Source: Marinibacterium anthonyi (lineage in GTDB: Bacteria; Pseudomonadota; Alphaproteobacteria; Rhodobacterales; Rhodobacteraceae). From it: a stretch of DNA of 64,000 nt. Below, piece by piece: positions 35,614 to 45,401 of this stretch. Within the stretch, counting starts at the first letter, position 1; each line of letters begins with the position of its first letter. Below the pieces are notes generated by a model that was given only the letters and a program-made list of their open reading frames with translations, had not been told where the DNA came from and did not search any database. A program made the translations under genes and the position numbers. The stretch lies in assembly GCA_003217735.2 (NCBI GenBank), contig CP031585.1, positions 979,501 to 1,043,500 of the forward strand, written 5' to 3'.

Positions 35614-37131
35614 TTACAGGTCCATCAGCAGGCGACGGGGATCTTCCAGCGCTTCCTTGACGCGCACCAGGAAGGTCACGGCGCCCTTGCCGTCGACGAT
35701 GCGGTGATCGTAGCTCAGCGCCAGGTACATCATCGGGCGGATCTTGATCTCGCCTCCGACGACCATCGGCCGGTCCTGGATCTTGTGCATGCCCAGGATG
35801 CCCGACTGCGGGGGGTTCAGGATCGGCGAGGACATCAGCGAGCCGTAGACACCGCCGTTGGAGATGGTGAAGGTGCCGCCCTGCATTTCCGCCATCGACA
35901 GCTTGCCGTCGCGGGCGCGCTTGCCCTTCTCGGAAATCGCTTTCTCGATCTCGGCAAAGGACATCTGGTCGACGTCGCGGATCACCGGAACCACCAGGCC
36001 CTGGGGCGTGCCGGCGGCGATGCCCATGTGGACGAAGTTCTTGTAGACCACGTCGGTGCCGTCGATCTCGGCGTTGACGTCCGGGACTTCCTTCAGGGCG
36101 TGCACGCAGGCCTTGGTGAAGAAGGACATGAAGCCAAGCCGCACGCCGTGCTTCTTCTCGAACTGGTCCTTGTACTGGTTGCGCAGCGCCATGACCTCGG
36201 TCATGTCGACCTCGTTGTAGGTGGTCAGCATGGCCGCAGTGTTCTGCGCGTCCTTCAGGCGGCGGGCGATGGTCTGGCGCAGGCGGGTCATCTTGACCCG
36301 TTCCTCGCGTGCGGCGTCCTCGGCGGCCACGGGCGCGCGCGGTGCGGAGGAGGCGGCTTGCGGTGCCGGGGCGGCGGCAGCGGCGGCCACGGCCTTTGCC
36401 ACGTCGTCCTTCATGATGCGCCCGTCACGACCGGTGCCGGTGACCTTGTCGGCGGACAGGCCGGCTTCGGCCATGGCCTTCTTGGCCGAGGGCGCGTCTT
36501 CGATATCGGCCTTGCCCGAGGCGGCGGCCGGTGCGGCGGCTGCGGCGGGCTTGGCGGCAGGCGCCGCGCCCGAGGCCGAGATCACGCCCAGCTTGGCGGC
36601 GGCATCGACGGTGGTGCCTTCGGCGGCGGTGATTTCCACCAGCACGCCGGCGGCGGGTGCGGGAACCTCGACCGACACCTTGTCGGTTTCCAGCTCGCAC
36701 AGCATCTCGTCCTGGGCGACGCTGTCGCCCACGGCCTTGAACCAGGTCGACACGGTCGCCTCGGTCACGCTTTCGCCCAGGGTGGGGACCATGACGTCGA
36801 CGCTGTCGCCGCCCTTGTCGCCGCCATTGTCATCGGACGCCGGGGCCGACGCGGCCTCGGGCTCGGCCTTGGCCGGGGCGGCGGCGGCTTCGCCACCTTC
36901 CGAGATCATCGCAAGCAGGGCGTCGACGCCGACGGTTTCACCTTCGGCGGCAACGATTTCGCCAAGCGTGCCTGCCACGGGGCTGGGCACTTCGACGGTG
37001 ACCTTGTCGGTCTCCAGCTCGCACAGCATCTCGTCCACGGCGACCGCATCGCCGGGCTTCTTGAACCAGGTTGCGACCGTGGCCTCGGTGACCGATTCGC
37101 CCAGGGTGGGCACGCGCACTTCAGTGGTCAT
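35614..37131 (-). CDS. sucB: 2-oxoglutarate dehydrogenase E2, dihydrolipoyl succinyltransferase, with two lipoyl domains
   Basis: Core of the OGDH complex, transferring succinyl from E1 to CoA. The 505-residue protein has two nearly identical N-terminal lipoyl domains with lipoylated Lys43 and Lys151 (both in ELETDKV), Ala/Pro-rich linkers, an E3-binding domain (about 212-247) and the catalytic domain ending with SYDHRIVDG (His476, Asp480). E. coli SucB has one lipoyl domain; two are known in some alphaproteobacteria. It starts four bases after the sucA stop. Confidence 0.95.
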   Translation of the reverse strand: MTTEVRVPTLGESVTEATVATWFKKPGDAVAVDEMLCELETDKVTVEVPSPVAGTLGEIVAAEGETVGVDALLAMISEGGEAAAAPAKAEPEAASAPASDDNGGDKGGDSVDVMVPTLGESVTEATVSTWFKAVGDSVAQDEMLCELETDKVSVEVPAPAAGVLVEITAAEGTTVDAAAKLGVISASGAAPAAKPAAAAAPAAASGKADIEDAPSAKKAMAEAGLSADKVTGTGRDGRIMKDDVAKAVAAAAAAPAPQAASSAPRAPVAAEDAAREERVKMTRLRQTIARRLKDAQNTAAMLTTYNEVDMTEVMALRNQYKDQFEKKHGVRLGFMSFFTKACVHALKEVPDVNAEIDGTDVVYKNFVHMGIAAGTPQGLVVPVIRDVDQMSFAEIEKAISEKGKRARDGKLSMAEMQGGTFTISNGGVYGSLMSSPILNPPQSGILGMHKIQDRPMVVGGEIKIRPMMYLALSYDHRIVDGKGAVTFLVRVKEALEDPRRLLMDL

Positions 37132-37135
37132 GTGT

Positions 37136-40102
37136 TCAGTTTCCTTTGATCGTCAGCGCGTCGTTCACGAGCGCTTCTTGCTGTGCTTTGTGCTGGCTGG
37201 CCAGACCCGTCGCGGGCGAGGCCGAGGTGGCGCGGCCGGCATAGACGGGCCGCTTGTGCGTCGCGTTCGTCCGGCCAAGCACCCATTCGATATTGGGTTC
37301 GATGAAGCTCCAGGCGCCCTGGTTCTTCGGTTCTTCCTGGCACCAGACCATTTCCGCCTGCGGGAAGCGTTCCAGTTCCTTGACCAGCGAGATCGCCGGG
37401 AAGGGATAGAACTGTTCGACCCGCAGAAGGTAGACGTCGTCGATGCCGCGTGCGTCGCGGGCTTCCAGCAGGTCGTAATAGACCTTGCCCGAACACATCA
37501 CGACCCGCTTGATCTTGTCGTCCGCCACCAGCTTGGTGTCCGACCCGCCGGTTTCCGCATCGTCCCACAACACGCGGTGGAAGCTGGATCCGGTGGTGAA
37601 GTCCGCCGCCTTGCTGACGGCCATCTTGTGGCGCAGCAGCGACTTGGGCGTCATCATGATCAGCGGCTTGCGGAAGCTGCGGTGCAGCTGCCGGCGCAGG
37701 ATGTGGAAGTAGTTGGCCGGCGTCGTGCAGTTCGCCACGATCCAGTTGTCCTGGCCGCACATCTGCAGGAACCGTTCCAGGCGTGCCGACGAATGTTCCG
37801 GCCCCTGGCCTTCGAACCCGTGCGGCAGCAGCATGACCAGCCCCGACATCCGCAGCCATTTCGATTCACCGGAACTGATGAACTGGTCGAACATGATCTG
37901 CGCGCCGTTGGCGAAATCGCCGAACTGCGCTTCCCACAGCACCAGCGCGTTGGGTTCGGCCAGCGAATAGCCGTATTCGAACCCCAGAACCGCGTATTCC
38001 GACAGCATCGAATCGATGACTTCGTACTGCGCCTGGCCCGCCCGGATGCCGTTCAGCGGATAGAACCGCTCCTCGGTTTCCTGGTTGATCAGCGCCGAAT
38101 GGCGTTGCGAGAACGTGCCGCGCGCCGAATCCTGGCCCGCCAGGCGCACCGGGTAGCCTTCGGTCAGCAGCGACCCGAACGCCAGCGCCTCGCCGGTGGC
38201 CCAGTCGAACCCTTCGCCGGTGGCGAACATTTCCTTCTTGGTCTCGATCAGGCGCGACACGGTGCGGTGCGCCGGGAACCCGTCGGGCAGGCGGGTCAAG
38301 GCGTCGCCCAGCTCCTTCAAGGTATCGGGCGACACGGCGGTCTCGCCGCGCACGTATTCCTCGCCATGCTTGTCCAGGTGCGACCACCGCCCGTCCAGCC
38401 AGTCGGCCTTGTTGGGCTTGTAGTCCTTGCCGGCCTCGAATTCCTCGTTCAGGCGCGCCTGGAAGGCGGCCTTCATGTCCTCGATCTCGCCCTCGGGGAT
38501 CAGCCCGTCCTTGACGAGCCGCTCGGTATAAAGGCTCAGCGTGGTCTTGTGAGTCTTGATCTTCTTGTACATCACCGGGTTGGTGAACATGGGCTCGTCG
38601 CCTTCGTTGTGACCGAAGCGGCGATAGCAGAAGATGTCGATGACCACGTCCTTGTGGAACTTCTGGCGGAATTCCGTGGCGACCTTGGCGGCGTGCACCA
38701 CGGCTTCCGGGTCATCCCCGTTGACGTGGAAGATCGGCGCCTCGACCATCAGGGCGATGTCCGTCGGGTAGGGCGACGTGCGCGAGAAATGCGGCGCCGT
38801 GGTGAACCCGATCTGGTTGTTGACGATGATGTGGATCGTGCCGCCGGTGCGGTGACCGCGAATGCCCGACAGCTGCAGGCATTCCGCCACCACGCCCTGT
38901 CCGGCAAAGGCCGCGTCGCCGTGCAGCAGGATCGGCAGCACCGCGATCCGCTCGGGATCGCTCAGCTGGTCCTGCTTGGCGCGGGCCTTGCCCAGGACAA
39001 CGGGGTTCACGGCTTCCAGGTGCGACGGGTTCGCCGTCAGCGACAGGTGCACGGTGTTGCCGTCGAATTCACGGTCGCTGGACGCGCCCAGGTGGTATTT
39101 CACGTCGCCCGACCCGTCGACGTCGTCGGGTTTGAACGACCCGCCCTGGAATTCGTTGAAGATCGCCTTGTAGGGCTTCTGCAGCACGTTCGCCAGAACC
39201 GAAAGCCGGCCCCGGTGGGGCATGCCGATGACGATCTCCTTCACGCCAAGGCCACCGCCCCGCTTGATGATCTGCTCCATCGCCGGGATCAGCGCTTCGC
39301 CGCCATCCAGGCCGAACCGCTTGGTGCCCATGTACTTGACGTGCAGGAACTTCTCGAAACCCTCGGCCTCGACCATCTTGTTCAGGATCGCGCGGCGTCC
39401 CTCGCGGGTGAACTGGATCTCCTTGCCCAGCCCCTCGATCCGTTCCTTCAGCCAACCGGCTTCCTCGGGGTTCGAGATGTGCATGTACTGCAGCGCGAAG
39501 GTGCCGCAATAGGTGCGCTTCACGATCTCCATGATCTGGCGCAGCGACGCGACCTGCAGGCCCAGCACGTTGTCCAGGAAGATCGGCCGGTCCATGTCGG
39601 CCTCGGTGAACCCGAAGGTCTTGGGGTCAAGTTCCGGCTGGTTGGTGACGTCGCGCATGCCCAGCGGGTCCAGGTCGGCGGCCAGGTGGCCCCGGATCCG
39701 GTAGGCGCGGATCAGCATCAGTGCGCGCACGCTGTCCAGCACGGCCCGCTTGACCTGCTCCTCGGACACCGAGGCGCCCACGGCGGCGGCCTTTTCCTTG
39801 ATCTTCTTGCCCGCGCCCTTGGCTTCGGCGGGAACGGCCAGCGGCCATTCGCCGGTCAGCGCGGCGGTGATGTCGTCATCGGGAACCGGCGGCCAGTCGG
39901 TGCGCGCCCAGGACGGCCCGGTCGCCTCCTTCTTCACGTCCATGTCCGCGTCGCCAAGCGCCTTGAAGAACTCGGCCCAGGCGGCATCGACCGCGTTCGG
40001 GTCGGCTGCGTACTTGGCGTAAAGCTGTTCGAGATACTCGGCATTGGCCCCCTGCATGAAGGAAGAGGCGTGGAAGAGGTCGTTGGGGCTCTGGTCTGTC
40101 AT
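37136..40102 (-). CDS. sucA: 2-oxoglutarate dehydrogenase E1 component
   Basis: Thiamine-diphosphate enzyme that decarboxylates 2-oxoglutarate and passes succinyl to SucB. The 988-residue length and N-terminal [18 protein letters not shown] match SucA. The ThDP region includes [14 protein letters not shown] and [15 protein letters not shown]; the C-terminus has [21 protein letters not shown]. The start [10 protein letters not shown] (ATG 40102) is supported by the family. It has its own 284-nt upstream gap, so an internal promoter is possible in addition to read-through from sucC. Confidence 0.97.
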   Translation of the reverse strand: MTDQSPNDLFHASSFMQGANAEYLEQLYAKYAADPNAVDAAWAEFFKALGDADMDVKKEATGPSWARTDWPPVPDDDITAALTGEWPLAVPAEAKGAGKKIKEKAAAVGASVSEEQVKRAVLDSVRALMLIRAYRIRGHLAADLDPLGMRDVTNQPELDPKTFGFTEADMDRPIFLDNVLGLQVASLRQIMEIVKRTYCGTFALQYMHISNPEEAGWLKERIEGLGKEIQFTREGRRAILNKMVEAEGFEKFLHVKYMGTKRFGLDGGEALIPAMEQIIKRGGGLGVKEIVIGMPHRGRLSVLANVLQKPYKAIFNEFQGGSFKPDDVDGSGDVKYHLGASSDREFDGNTVHLSLTANPSHLEAVNPVVLGKARAKQDQLSDPERIAVLPILLHGDAAFAGQGVVAECLQLSGIRGHRTGGTIHIIVNNQIGFTTAPHFSRTSPYPTDIALMVEAPIFHVNGDDPEAVVHAAKVATEFRQKFHKDVVIDIFCYRRFGHNEGDEPMFTNPVMYKKIKTHKTTLSLYTERLVKDGLIPEGEIEDMKAAFQARLNEEFEAGKDYKPNKADWLDGRWSHLDKHGEEYVRGETAVSPDTLKELGDALTRLPDGFPAHRTVSRLIETKKEMFATGEGFDWATGEALAFGSLLTEGYPVRLAGQDSARGTFSQRHSALINQETEERFYPLNGIRAGQAQYEVIDSMLSEYAVLGFEYGYSLAEPNALVLWEAQFGDFANGAQIMFDQFISSGESKWLRMSGLVMLLPHGFEGQGPEHSSARLERFLQMCGQDNWIVANCTTPANYFHILRRQLHRSFRKPLIMMTPKSLLRHKMAVSKAADFTTGSSFHRVLWDDAETGGSDTKLVADDKIKRVVMCSGKVYYDLLEARDARGIDDVYLLRVEQFYPFPAISLVKELERFPQAEMVWCQEEPKNQGAWSFIEPNIEWVLGRTNATHKRPVYAGRATSASPATGLASQHKAQQEALVNDALTIKGN

Positions 40103-40245
40103 GTTTTGCCTTCCTCAGCGGATCAGGGCTGCAGGGTCACAAAGTTGCGTCGCGGCCGTTTTCAGTCGGGGAGCCGCTCCCGTAAGACATGACGCCGCAG
40201 GAGTGTCTTTCACCTCCTCCGGTGCCACGAAGTTCTCATATGCGT

Positions 40246-40261
40246 GAACCCCGCGGGGTTC
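40246..40261. promoter_or_regulatory. 16-nt perfect palindrome upstream of sucA
   Basis: GAACCCCGCGGGGTTC lies 145-160 nt upstream of the sucA start codon. It may be a regulator site or a hairpin in a leader RNA; no T-run follows on either strand. Nothing else distinct was seen in the gap. Confidence 0.4.
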
Positions 40262-40386
40262 CGGATCAATGCACATGTGCCGTCAGTTCGGTTTCGGAAA
40301 GGTTACTCTCGGGGATGTGTCCGATTTGCGGGACGTCTAGCCGTGTTTCTGCGCGGGTGGAACAGATCAATGTCATCTCTGCGCCC

Positions 40387-41211
40387 TCACAGGAACTGAA
40401 CCGTGACACCGCTGCCGAAGGTACCGCAGGCGGTCCCGTCGGAAGAGGTGTAATGCACCCAGGCGCGGTTGCCGGATGTCACCGTGAAACCGTCGCACTG
40501 GCCGGTGGAACCGCTGGGCGATCCGTCCTTGATCGACCCGGGGTAAAGCCGGTTCACCAGGGTGCGGATGGCCGGATCGGAATCGGTCATGGCGGTCCAT
40601 TCGGACCGGAACGTGCAATGGCCCTCGGGCAGGATCAGCCCGCGGACGTTGTTCTTGGTAAAGACCCGCATGCCGCTGTCCATGCCCGCGTCGGCCCAAC
40701 CGGCGGCGGCCAGCAGCCGCGCCGAAGTGGTCGGGTTGGGTCCGGCCTGCAGGCAGTTCGCGGTGCCTTCGGCCATGGCGGCGGAATCGATGGTGCGGTT
40801 GTCGTTGTCCAGCGCGGCCGCTCCGGCGACGCCAAGGCCGGCGCCTACGACGGCGGGCGTCAGAACGCCCGAGCTTGCCCCCGCGGCGGTTCCGCCCGCG
40901 GCGGCCCCTGTCGCGCCTCCGACGGCGCTTCCGGCGGTCGAGGCCGCGGCGCCCGCCACGTTGGCGGTGGTCGACACGGCGGCGCCCGCGACATTGGCCG
41001 TGGTCGACACGGCCGTCCCGGCAACATTGGCCGCGCCCGACACGGCCGAGGTGGTCGCATTGGCGACCCGGCCGACGACGGACCGTCGGCCGCAGCCGGT
41101 CAGGACAAGGGACGTGCTCAAGAGAATCAGGGCAGTGACGGTCGCGCCCCGTCGCAGCGGGCTGCGCCGGCGGGTGTCCGAAACCTTAACAGAGTCTGAA
41201 ATCGTCTCCAT
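40387..41211 (-). CDS. Alanine-rich lipoprotein of unknown function
   Basis: A 274-residue protein with a lipoprotein signal (hydrophobic about 21-38, lipobox LTGC) and an Ala/Val/Thr low-complexity region made of 11-residue repeats (STTANVAGAAV, about three copies between residues 55 and 90). The C-terminal domain (about 135-274) has four cysteines that could pair. The start METISDSVK (ATG 41211) has an AAGAGG site; the upstream extension would run through a repeat palindrome. It sits between sucD and sucA on the same strand. I do not recognise the C-terminal domain. Confidence 0.7.
   Translation of the reverse strand: METISDSVKVSDTRRRSPLRRGATVTALILLSTSLVLTGCGRRSVVGRVANATTSAVSGAANVAGTAVSTTANVAGAAVSTTANVAGAAASTAGSAVGGATGAAAGGTAAGASSGVLTPAVVGAGLGVAGAAALDNDNRTIDSAAMAEGTANCLQAGPNPTTSARLLAAAGWADAGMDSGMRVFTKNNVRGLILPEGHCTFRSEWTAMTDSDPAIRTLVNRLYPGSIKDGSPSGSTGQCDGFTVTSGNRAWVHYTSSDGTACGTFGSGVTVQFL
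40943..41045 (-). repeat. 33-nt in-frame tandem repeat in the lipoprotein gene
   Basis: About three imperfect copies of a 33-nt unit with the core ACATTGGCCGTGGTCGACAC. Read on the minus strand they encode 11-residue repeats of the TTANVAGAA type. The unit is a multiple of three, so copy-number change would keep the frame. Confidence 0.65.
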
Positions 41212-41259
41212 AACCTCTTGATTCCCTTGATGTGGAGGGATGTCCCACGCGTGGGACAC
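41212..41259. repeat. Dispersed repeat, family B, copy 2, with an 18-bp palindrome
   Basis: AACCTCTTGATTCCCTTGAT leads into the perfect palindrome TGTCCCACGCGTGGGACA (41241-41258). It fills the 63-nt gap between sucD and the lipoprotein gene, and also supplies that gene's ribosome site. It matches copy 1 at 32880-32926. Confidence 0.65.
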
Positions 41260-41274
41260 CCCCCGGTGCAGTGA

Positions 41275-42156
41275 TCAGCCGATGGCCTTCAGCACGGCTT
41301 CGCCGAGCGTCGCGGGGCTGTCGGCGACGATGATCCCGGCCGCTTTCATGGCCTCGATCTTGTCTTCCGCGCCGCCCTTGCCGCCGGCGACGATGGCGCC
41401 GGCGTGGCCCATGCGGCGGCCCGGAGGCGCGGTGCGGCCCGCGATGAAACCGGCGGTCGGCTTCCAGCGGCCCTTCTTCTTCTCGTCGGCCAGGAACTGG
41501 GCCGCGTCTTCTTCGGCCGACCCACCGATTTCGCCGATCATGATGATGGCCTCGGTTTCATCGTCCGCCAGGAACCATTCCAGCACGTCCAGGTGTTCCG
41601 TTCCCTTGATCGGATCGCCGCCGATGCCGACACAGGTCGACTGGCCCAGGCCCACATCGGTGGTCTGCTTGACGGCTTCGTAGGTCAGGGTGCCCGAACG
41701 GGACACGACGCCGACCTTGCCACGCTTGTGGATGTGGCCGGGCATGATGCCGATCTTGCAGGCGTCGGGGGTGATCACGCCGGGGCAGTTGGGGCCGATC
41801 AGGATGGATTTCGAATCCACCAGCGCCCGCTTGACCTTCATCATGTCCAGCACCGGGATGCCTTCGGTGATGCAGACGATCAGTTCCATTTCCGCGTCGA
41901 TCGCTTCCATGATGGAATCGGCCGCGAACGGGGGCGGAACGTAGATGACCGAGGCATTGGCTTCGGTGACATGCTTGGCTTCGTGGACCGAATTGAAGAC
42001 CGGCAGGTCCAGGTGCGTGGTGCCGCCCTTGCCCGGGGTAACGCCGCCGACCATCTTGGTCCCGTAAGCAATGGCCTGCTCCGAGTGGAACGTGCCTTGC
42101 GAGCCGGTGATGCCCTGGCAGATCACTTTGGTGTTTTCGTCAATTAGTACGGCCAT
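41275..42156 (-). CDS. sucD: Succinyl-CoA synthetase alpha subunit
   Basis: Forms the phosphohistidine intermediate in succinyl-CoA to succinate conversion. The 293 residues include the CoA-binding [11 protein letters not shown] near the start, [10 protein letters not shown] mid-protein and the active-site His251 in [10 protein letters not shown]. The start [10 protein letters not shown] is at ATG 42156. Unusually, a membrane glycosyltransferase gene separates it from sucC. Confidence 0.96.
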   Translation of the reverse strand: MAVLIDENTKVICQGITGSQGTFHSEQAIAYGTKMVGGVTPGKGGTTHLDLPVFNSVHEAKHVTEANASVIYVPPPFAADSIMEAIDAEMELIVCITEGIPVLDMMKVKRALVDSKSILIGPNCPGVITPDACKIGIMPGHIHKRGKVGVVSRSGTLTYEAVKQTTDVGLGQSTCVGIGGDPIKGTEHLDVLEWFLADDETEAIIMIGEIGGSAEEDAAQFLADEKKKGRWKPTAGFIAGRTAPPGRRMGHAGAIVAGGKGGAEDKIEAMKAAGIIVADSPATLGEAVLKAIG

Positions 42157-42265
42157 GGTTCTGCCTTCTGAAAGTGTTGCAGTTGGTTTGGGTGGCACGG
42201 CCCGTCCGCCTGGCGGGGGGCCGTGCAAAGCCACGAAGGGTCGGGGAAGCGCGGGTCATGTCGGC

Positions 42266-43738
42266 TCATGACGGCACCTCCACCTGGAAAAGGTTGAACG
42301 TCCGGTCCTCGTGCGGCGCCGGGTAGGGCAGGGACACGGCCTTGGGCGCGTCCAGGTCCTGAACGCCGGCCCGGTCTGCCGCGAAGTCCCGCAGGTCCTG
42401 CGGCGCCGGGGCGTCCTTTGCGTCGCGCGCCCACCAGACCACCGCCGACGGCGTGTCCGCGGCGACCCGCAGCTTGGGCAGCTCGGGGGTCAGCACGGCC
42501 AGGTCGGGTCGGATGTAGCGCAGGTTGCCGGCCAGGAAGGCATCCGAAACCAGCAGCAGACCGCCGCGAAGATCCAGCGCCTGGGCGGCGGCGGCAAACG
42601 GCGCCGACTGGTAGGACGGATTGTTCTGGCCGCGCCGCAGGTTCAGCGGGTAGGCCACCGATACGCCCACGGCGACAAAAGCCGTCACGCACAGGAACCA
42701 GCGCATCCGCGACGCGGTGATCCGGCTGGCCAGCCGCAGCGACAGGACCAGCGGCAGGAAGATCATGATCGGCTGCATCCAGCGTTCCTTGACGCTGGTC
42801 GCCCCCGACAGAAGCATCACCGCCGCGACGCCGAGGATGCCGAAGATCAGCACCGCCTCGGCCGGCTGAAGGCCGGGCGCGGGGCGTTCGCCCGTGGCGG
42901 GCCCGGTGCGGAAGACCGCAAGGAACACCACCAGCGCGACCAGCGCGGTCGACGCCAGCGCCTCGCCCAGCGAAGACAGCGCCGCGCCCACGGCCTGGAA
43001 GCCGCCATGGGACTGCAGTTCCAGCTTGTGGGACGACGCTGTTGTCAGGCTCCAGTTCTGGATCGCCCAGAAGGCCGGGGCCGCGATGATGACCAGCGCA
43101 ATCGCCAGCGCGATCAGGCTTTTGCGCGTGCGCAGGGCAGGGGTCAGCAGCACGGCCGCCAGCACGCCCAGCAGCACCAGCCCGAAGGTCCACTTGCTCA
43201 TCAATCCAAGCCCGACCAGGACGCCCGCCAGGCAGAAATCGGGCAATGCCCCGGTCCGTGCGGCGCGGGTGACCGCGACCAGGGACCAGACGGCCAGGGC
43301 CGTGGCCAGAACCGAATGGGTCAGCGCGCGCTGCGCTTCCCATACGACCGAGGGCAGGAACATTGTGCCGAACATCGCCGCCGCGGCGGTCATACGGTTT
43401 GCCCCGGACTGCCGGGCCAGAACCCAGATCCCAAGGTAGATCGCCGCCAGGCAACCATGCTTGAACAGCGCCAGGCCCAGCTTGCCTTCGCCGGTGACCT
43501 GGAACACGGCCATCTGCAGCCAAGTATAAAGCGGCGGCTGCGGTCCGTAACCCAGTTCCAGGCTTTGGGTCGTGACCATCTGTTCCGCCTCGTCGAGCCC
43601 GAGCCCGCCAGGCGCGGCCAGCCGCGAACCGAGTTGGACGCCCAGGTAGACGAGCATGAGAAGCGGCGCGAAACGCGACAGGGTCACGGACCATTCGGTC
43701 CGGGACATCTGCCCAGCAATTTCGTCCGCCTGTGTCAT
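42266..43738 (-). CDS. ArnT/PMT-type (GT-C) glycosyltransferase
   Basis: A 490-residue polytopic protein with about 11 membrane helices. The N-terminal GLDEAEQ (Asp49-Glu50) after the first helix is the catalytic acidic motif of GT-C enzymes of the ArnT/PMT (GT39/GT83) kind, and PQPPLYTWLQ and EAQRALTHSVL follow as in that group. Such enzymes move sugars from polyprenyl phosphate to lipid A, proteins or glycans in the periplasm. The substrate is unknown. The gene lies between sucC and sucD on the same strand. Confidence 0.82.
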   Translation of the reverse strand: MTQADEIAGQMSRTEWSVTLSRFAPLLMLVYLGVQLGSRLAAPGGLGLDEAEQMVTTQSLELGYGPQPPLYTWLQMAVFQVTGEGKLGLALFKHGCLAAIYLGIWVLARQSGANRMTAAAAMFGTMFLPSVVWEAQRALTHSVLATALAVWSLVAVTRAARTGALPDFCLAGVLVGLGLMSKWTFGLVLLGVLAAVLLTPALRTRKSLIALAIALVIIAAPAFWAIQNWSLTTASSHKLELQSHGGFQAVGAALSSLGEALASTALVALVVFLAVFRTGPATGERPAPGLQPAEAVLIFGILGVAAVMLLSGATSVKERWMQPIMIFLPLVLSLRLASRITASRMRWFLCVTAFVAVGVSVAYPLNLRRGQNNPSYQSAPFAAAAQALDLRGGLLLVSDAFLAGNLRYIRPDLAVLTPELPKLRVAADTPSAVVWWARDAKDAPAPQDLRDFAADRAGVQDLDAPKAVSLPYPAPHEDRTFNLFQVEVPS

Positions 43739-43760
43739 CTCGTCCTCCTGGTCGTGGGAC

Positions 43761-43780
43761 CCGGCATCGCCTGATGCCGG
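43761..43780 (-). terminator. Hairpin between sucC and the glycosyltransferase gene
   Basis: Perfect stem CCGGCATC / GATGCCGG with a 4-nt loop in the 83-nt gap after sucC. No T-run follows on the minus strand. It could cause partial termination or shield the sucC mRNA from 3' decay. Confidence 0.45.
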
Positions 43781-43821
43781 ACCCCGGATGTAGTGGGCGT
43801 TTCGCCCGGATCAGCCCCGGA

Positions 43822-45015
43822 TCAGCCTTTGACCGCCTTGACGATCTTTTCGGCGCCGTCCTTGAGGTCATCGGCGGCAATCACGGCCAGGCCGGAATTG
43901 TTGATGATGTCCTTGCCAAGTTCGACGTTGGTGCCTTCGAGACGGACAACCAGCGGCACTTTCAGGCCGACTTCCTTGACCGCGGCGATCACGCCCTCGG
44001 CGATCACGTCGCAGCGCATGATGCCACCGAAGATGTTGACCAGGATGCCTTTGACGTTCGGGTCCGAGGTGATGATCTTGAACGCCTCGGTGACCTTTTC
44101 CTTGGTGGCGCCGCCACCCACGTCCAGGAAGTTGGCCGGTTCCGCCCCGTACAGCTTGATGATGTCCATCGTCGCCATGGCCAGGCCCGCGCCGTTCACC
44201 ATGCAGCCGATTTCGCCGTCGAGCGCGATGTAGTTCAGGTCGTATTTCGACGCTTCGAGTTCCTTGGAATCCTCTTCGGTCGTGTCGCGCAGTTCGGCGA
44301 TGTCGGGATGGCGATAGATCGCGTTGCCGTCAAAGCCCAGCTTGGCGTCCAGCACCTTCAGGTCGCCGCCGTCGGTCACGATCAGCGGGTTGATCTCCAG
44401 CATCTCCATGTCCTTCTCGACGAAGGCCTTGAAGAGCATGCCCATCAGCGCGACGCACTGCTTGACCTGCGCGCCCTTCAGACCCAGCGAAAAGGCGATG
44501 CGGCGTCCGTGGAACGGCTGGTAGCCGGTGGCCGGATCAACCGAGAAGCTCAGGATCTTTTCGGGGGTCGACGCGGCGACCTCTTCGATGTCCATGCCGC
44601 CTTCGGTCGAGCACACGAAGGAAATGCGCGAGGTCACGCGATCGACCAGCAGCGCGAGGTAGAGTTCGGTCTCGATGCCCGAGCCGTCCTCGATGTAGAT
44701 GCGGTTGACCTGCTTGCCGGCGGGGCCGGTCTGGTGCGTGACCAGGGTGCGGCCCAGCATTTTCTTGGCTTCTTCGGCAGCTTCTTCCACCGACTTGGCC
44801 AGGCGCACGCCGCCTTTTTCACCAGCGTCAGCTTCCTTGAACGACCCCTTGCCGCGTCCGCCCGCGTGGATCTGTGCCTTGACGACCCAGAGCGGCCCGT
44901 CCAGTTCACTTGCCGCGGTCTTGGCTTCTTCGGCCTTGAGGACGACGCGACCGTCCGACACCGGAGCGCCGTAGCTGCGCAGCAGGGCCTTTGCCTGGTA
45001 TTCGTGGATGTTCAT
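43822..45015 (-). CDS. sucC: Succinyl-CoA synthetase beta subunit
   Basis: Nucleotide-binding subunit of succinyl-CoA synthetase. The 397-residue protein begins [20 protein letters not shown] with the ATP-grasp domain following, and contains [14 protein letters not shown] and a C-terminal [13 protein letters not shown]. Length is typical. It is the first gene of a minus-strand run through sucA, sucB and lpd, and its upstream gap carries the paired TGTGATCACA sites. Confidence 0.97.
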   Translation of the reverse strand: MNIHEYQAKALLRSYGAPVSDGRVVLKAEEAKTAASELDGPLWVVKAQIHAGGRGKGSFKEADAGEKGGVRLAKSVEEAAEEAKKMLGRTLVTHQTGPAGKQVNRIYIEDGSGIETELYLALLVDRVTSRISFVCSTEGGMDIEEVAASTPEKILSFSVDPATGYQPFHGRRIAFSLGLKGAQVKQCVALMGMLFKAFVEKDMEMLEINPLIVTDGGDLKVLDAKLGFDGNAIYRHPDIAELRDTTEEDSKELEASKYDLNYIALDGEIGCMVNGAGLAMATMDIIKLYGAEPANFLDVGGGATKEKVTEAFKIITSDPNVKGILVNIFGGIMRCDVIAEGVIAAVKEVGLKVPLVVRLEGTNVELGKDIINNSGLAVIAADDLKDGAEKIVKAVKG

Positions 45016-45124
45016 GGAAATCCGTCCCGTCTTGCTTGCGTTGGGTTACCTATAAGCCTGCATGTAGCACGGGTTTAAAGGATTTATTGACGTAGGCCGC
45101 ATTTCGGCGGAAAAAATCCGAATT

Positions 45125-45155
45125 TGTGATCACACGTTTTCTGGGTGTGATCACA
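45125..45155 (-). promoter_or_regulatory. Paired TGTGATCACA palindromes upstream of sucC
   Basis: Two perfect copies of TGTGATCACA (45125-45134 and 45146-45155) are spaced 21 bp start to start, two turns of the helix. They lie 110-140 nt upstream of the sucC start codon. The same pair with identical spacing precedes sdhC. They are probably an operator for a dimeric regulator of TCA genes. The rest of the 386-nt gap 45016-45401 also serves the divergent beta-barrel gene; no gene or clear -10/-35 was identified in it. Confidence 0.75.
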
Positions 45156-45401
45156 AGTGCGGTTCTGGCGGCTTGTCGGCGAATCGCCGATCAGGCGAAT
45201 GTGTCATCGTGTAGCCTTGCCTCTGACCCCTGCACTGCCTACCAAGGGGTGTGGCCCCTCGCGACGCTTGGCCAAGGCCGCGCCGCCGACGGGTGTGAAA
45301 TCATTTGGCATCACCCCGCTGGCTGACGCTGTCCGAACGTGACACCGGTCCTTTCGGCTTTGGTTCGCGCCGAGGAGCAAACCTGTTTTAGGAGAAGCAT
45401 C

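Noticed and set aside
36221-40192. A very long open frame on the plus strand opposite sucA and sucB
   Set aside because: It is antisense to two clear genes with full motifs; in GC-rich DNA the opposite frame of coding sequence is often free of stops. Its translation is low-complexity and matches no family.
41241-41258. The 18-bp palindrome as a simple sucD terminator
   Set aside because: It can fold but no T-run follows on the minus strand, and an identical copy with the same leader exists elsewhere, so a dispersed repeat explains it better.
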